Positions 50,331-50,534 of a stretch of DNA of 50,534 nucleotides are shown here, in pieces. Each line of letters opens with the position of its first letter. Positions within the stretch are counted from its first letter, which is position 1. A program made the translations under genes and the position numbers. The notes beneath the pieces are model-generated. The model was not told the DNA's origin. It did no database searches and was given only the letters and a program-made list of their open reading frames with translations. Source of the DNA: Streptomyces sp. CBMA156 (GTDB lineage: Bacteria; Actinomycetota; Actinomycetes; Streptomycetales; Streptomycetaceae); contig NZ_MSJQ01000317.1 in assembly GCF_014596515.1 (NCBI RefSeq), positions 1-50,534 on the forward strand. The letters are read 5' to 3'.

Positions 50331-50534
50331 GTGCTCAAGAGTTCCATAGGCAGGGCCGTCGGCCCCGCCGCCCTCACCCTCACCCTCGTCCTCGTCGGGG
50401 CCGCCGCCGCGTGCGGGCCGGCCGACCCTGGTACCTCCCAGGCCGGTGCCGTACCGGCCACCGCCACCGCCACCGCCGAGGAACCGGCCGCGACCGCCGC
50501 CGGGGGCAGCCCGGCCGCCGTCGCCAAGCCCGCC
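50331..50534 (+). CDS. Putative lipoprotein (partial, runs off the window)
   Basis: The first 68 codons of a gene. MLKSSIGRAVGPAALTLTLV leads to a lipobox-like AAAAC near residue 28, followed by an Ala/Thr/Pro-rich linker (PATATATAEEPAATAAGG) typical of lipoproteins that reach out from the membrane. The functional domain is beyond the end. GTG 50331 is chosen because the promoter predicts a leaderless transcript starting there; an ATG at 50321 is in another frame. It is transcribed separately from the aat-like gene, 77 bp upstream, with no clear hairpin between. Confidence 0.7.
   Translation, partial: MLKSSIGRAVGPAALTLTLVLVGAAAACGPADPGTSQAGAVPATATATAEEPAATAAGGSPAAVAKPA

Overview
The window is about 50.5 kb of very high-GC DNA. 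Features such as GTG/TTG starts, 4-bp stop/start overlaps, twin-arginine secreted enzymes, a DUF397/XRE/anti-sigma-type ATPase trio, TerD, HxlR and a chloramphenicol pump close to the Streptomyces lividans protein point to a chromosome of Streptomyces or a near relative (Streptomycetaceae). No rRNA, tRNA, CRISPR array or complete insertion sequence was seen. The content looks like accessory or chromosome-arm material: many short transcription units, each closed by a perfect GC-rich hairpin.

Layout. 1-5.3 kb: Tat-exported multicopper oxidase, a DUF2252 protein, a chloramphenicol-type MFS pump with an attenuator-like leader, and a small membrane protein. 5.5-6.8 kb: three tandem paralogous ~100-aa genes, each with the same 5' leader and its own hairpin. 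6.9-12.8 kb: a DUF6891 protein, then a divergent lipid locus (lipid kinase and alkyl-DHAP-synthase-like FAD enzyme on minus; TetR and GlpD on plus). 12.8-18.6 kb: a small-protein pair, TerD, an FAD monooxygenase, a FadH-like flavoenzyme behind a perfect palindromic operator, and a secreted protein. 18.7-23.2 kb: a patchwork of lipoproteins, a scrambled partial duplicate of a SnoaL/HxlR locus fused to a low-GC toxin-like C-terminus with a candidate membrane immunity protein, and the intact SnoaL/HxlR pair. 23.3-27.7 kb: Tat-exported lipase-like hydrolase and PI-PLC, a Cys-rich small protein, a methyltransferase and a secreted protein. 27.8-30.4 kb: arsenic resistance (arsI divergent from arsR-arsB(acr3)-arsC). 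30.5-38 kb: flavin reductase-like, Ig-like, VOC and helical proteins, the ATPase/XRE/DUF397 trio, two membrane proteins and a second XRE regulator. 38.2-42.5 kb: CocE/X-Pro-type hydrolase, DHA2 MFS pump with divergent ArsR regulator, and a small XRE protein. 42.5-50.5 kb: a membrane GAF-PAS-GGDEF-EAL c-di-GMP enzyme, divergent from an MbtH-A-T-R NRPS-like gene translationally coupled to an aat-like leucyl/phenylalanyl-tRNA transferase gene, then the start of a lipoprotein gene.

The most interesting locus is the last one: a single-module NRPS with a terminal thioester reductase and a built-in MbtH-like domain, overlapping a tRNA-dependent aminoacyl transferase. Together they could build a short peptide aldehyde from one adenylated (probably basic) amino acid and one taken from aminoacyl-tRNA. 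Other items worth following are the mutually exclusive hairpins ahead of the cml-type pump, the three-copy small-gene family whose ribosome-binding site is followed at once by its own complement, and the shuffled duplication next to the toxin-like remnant. All calls come from reading the sequence by eye; no database search was made.
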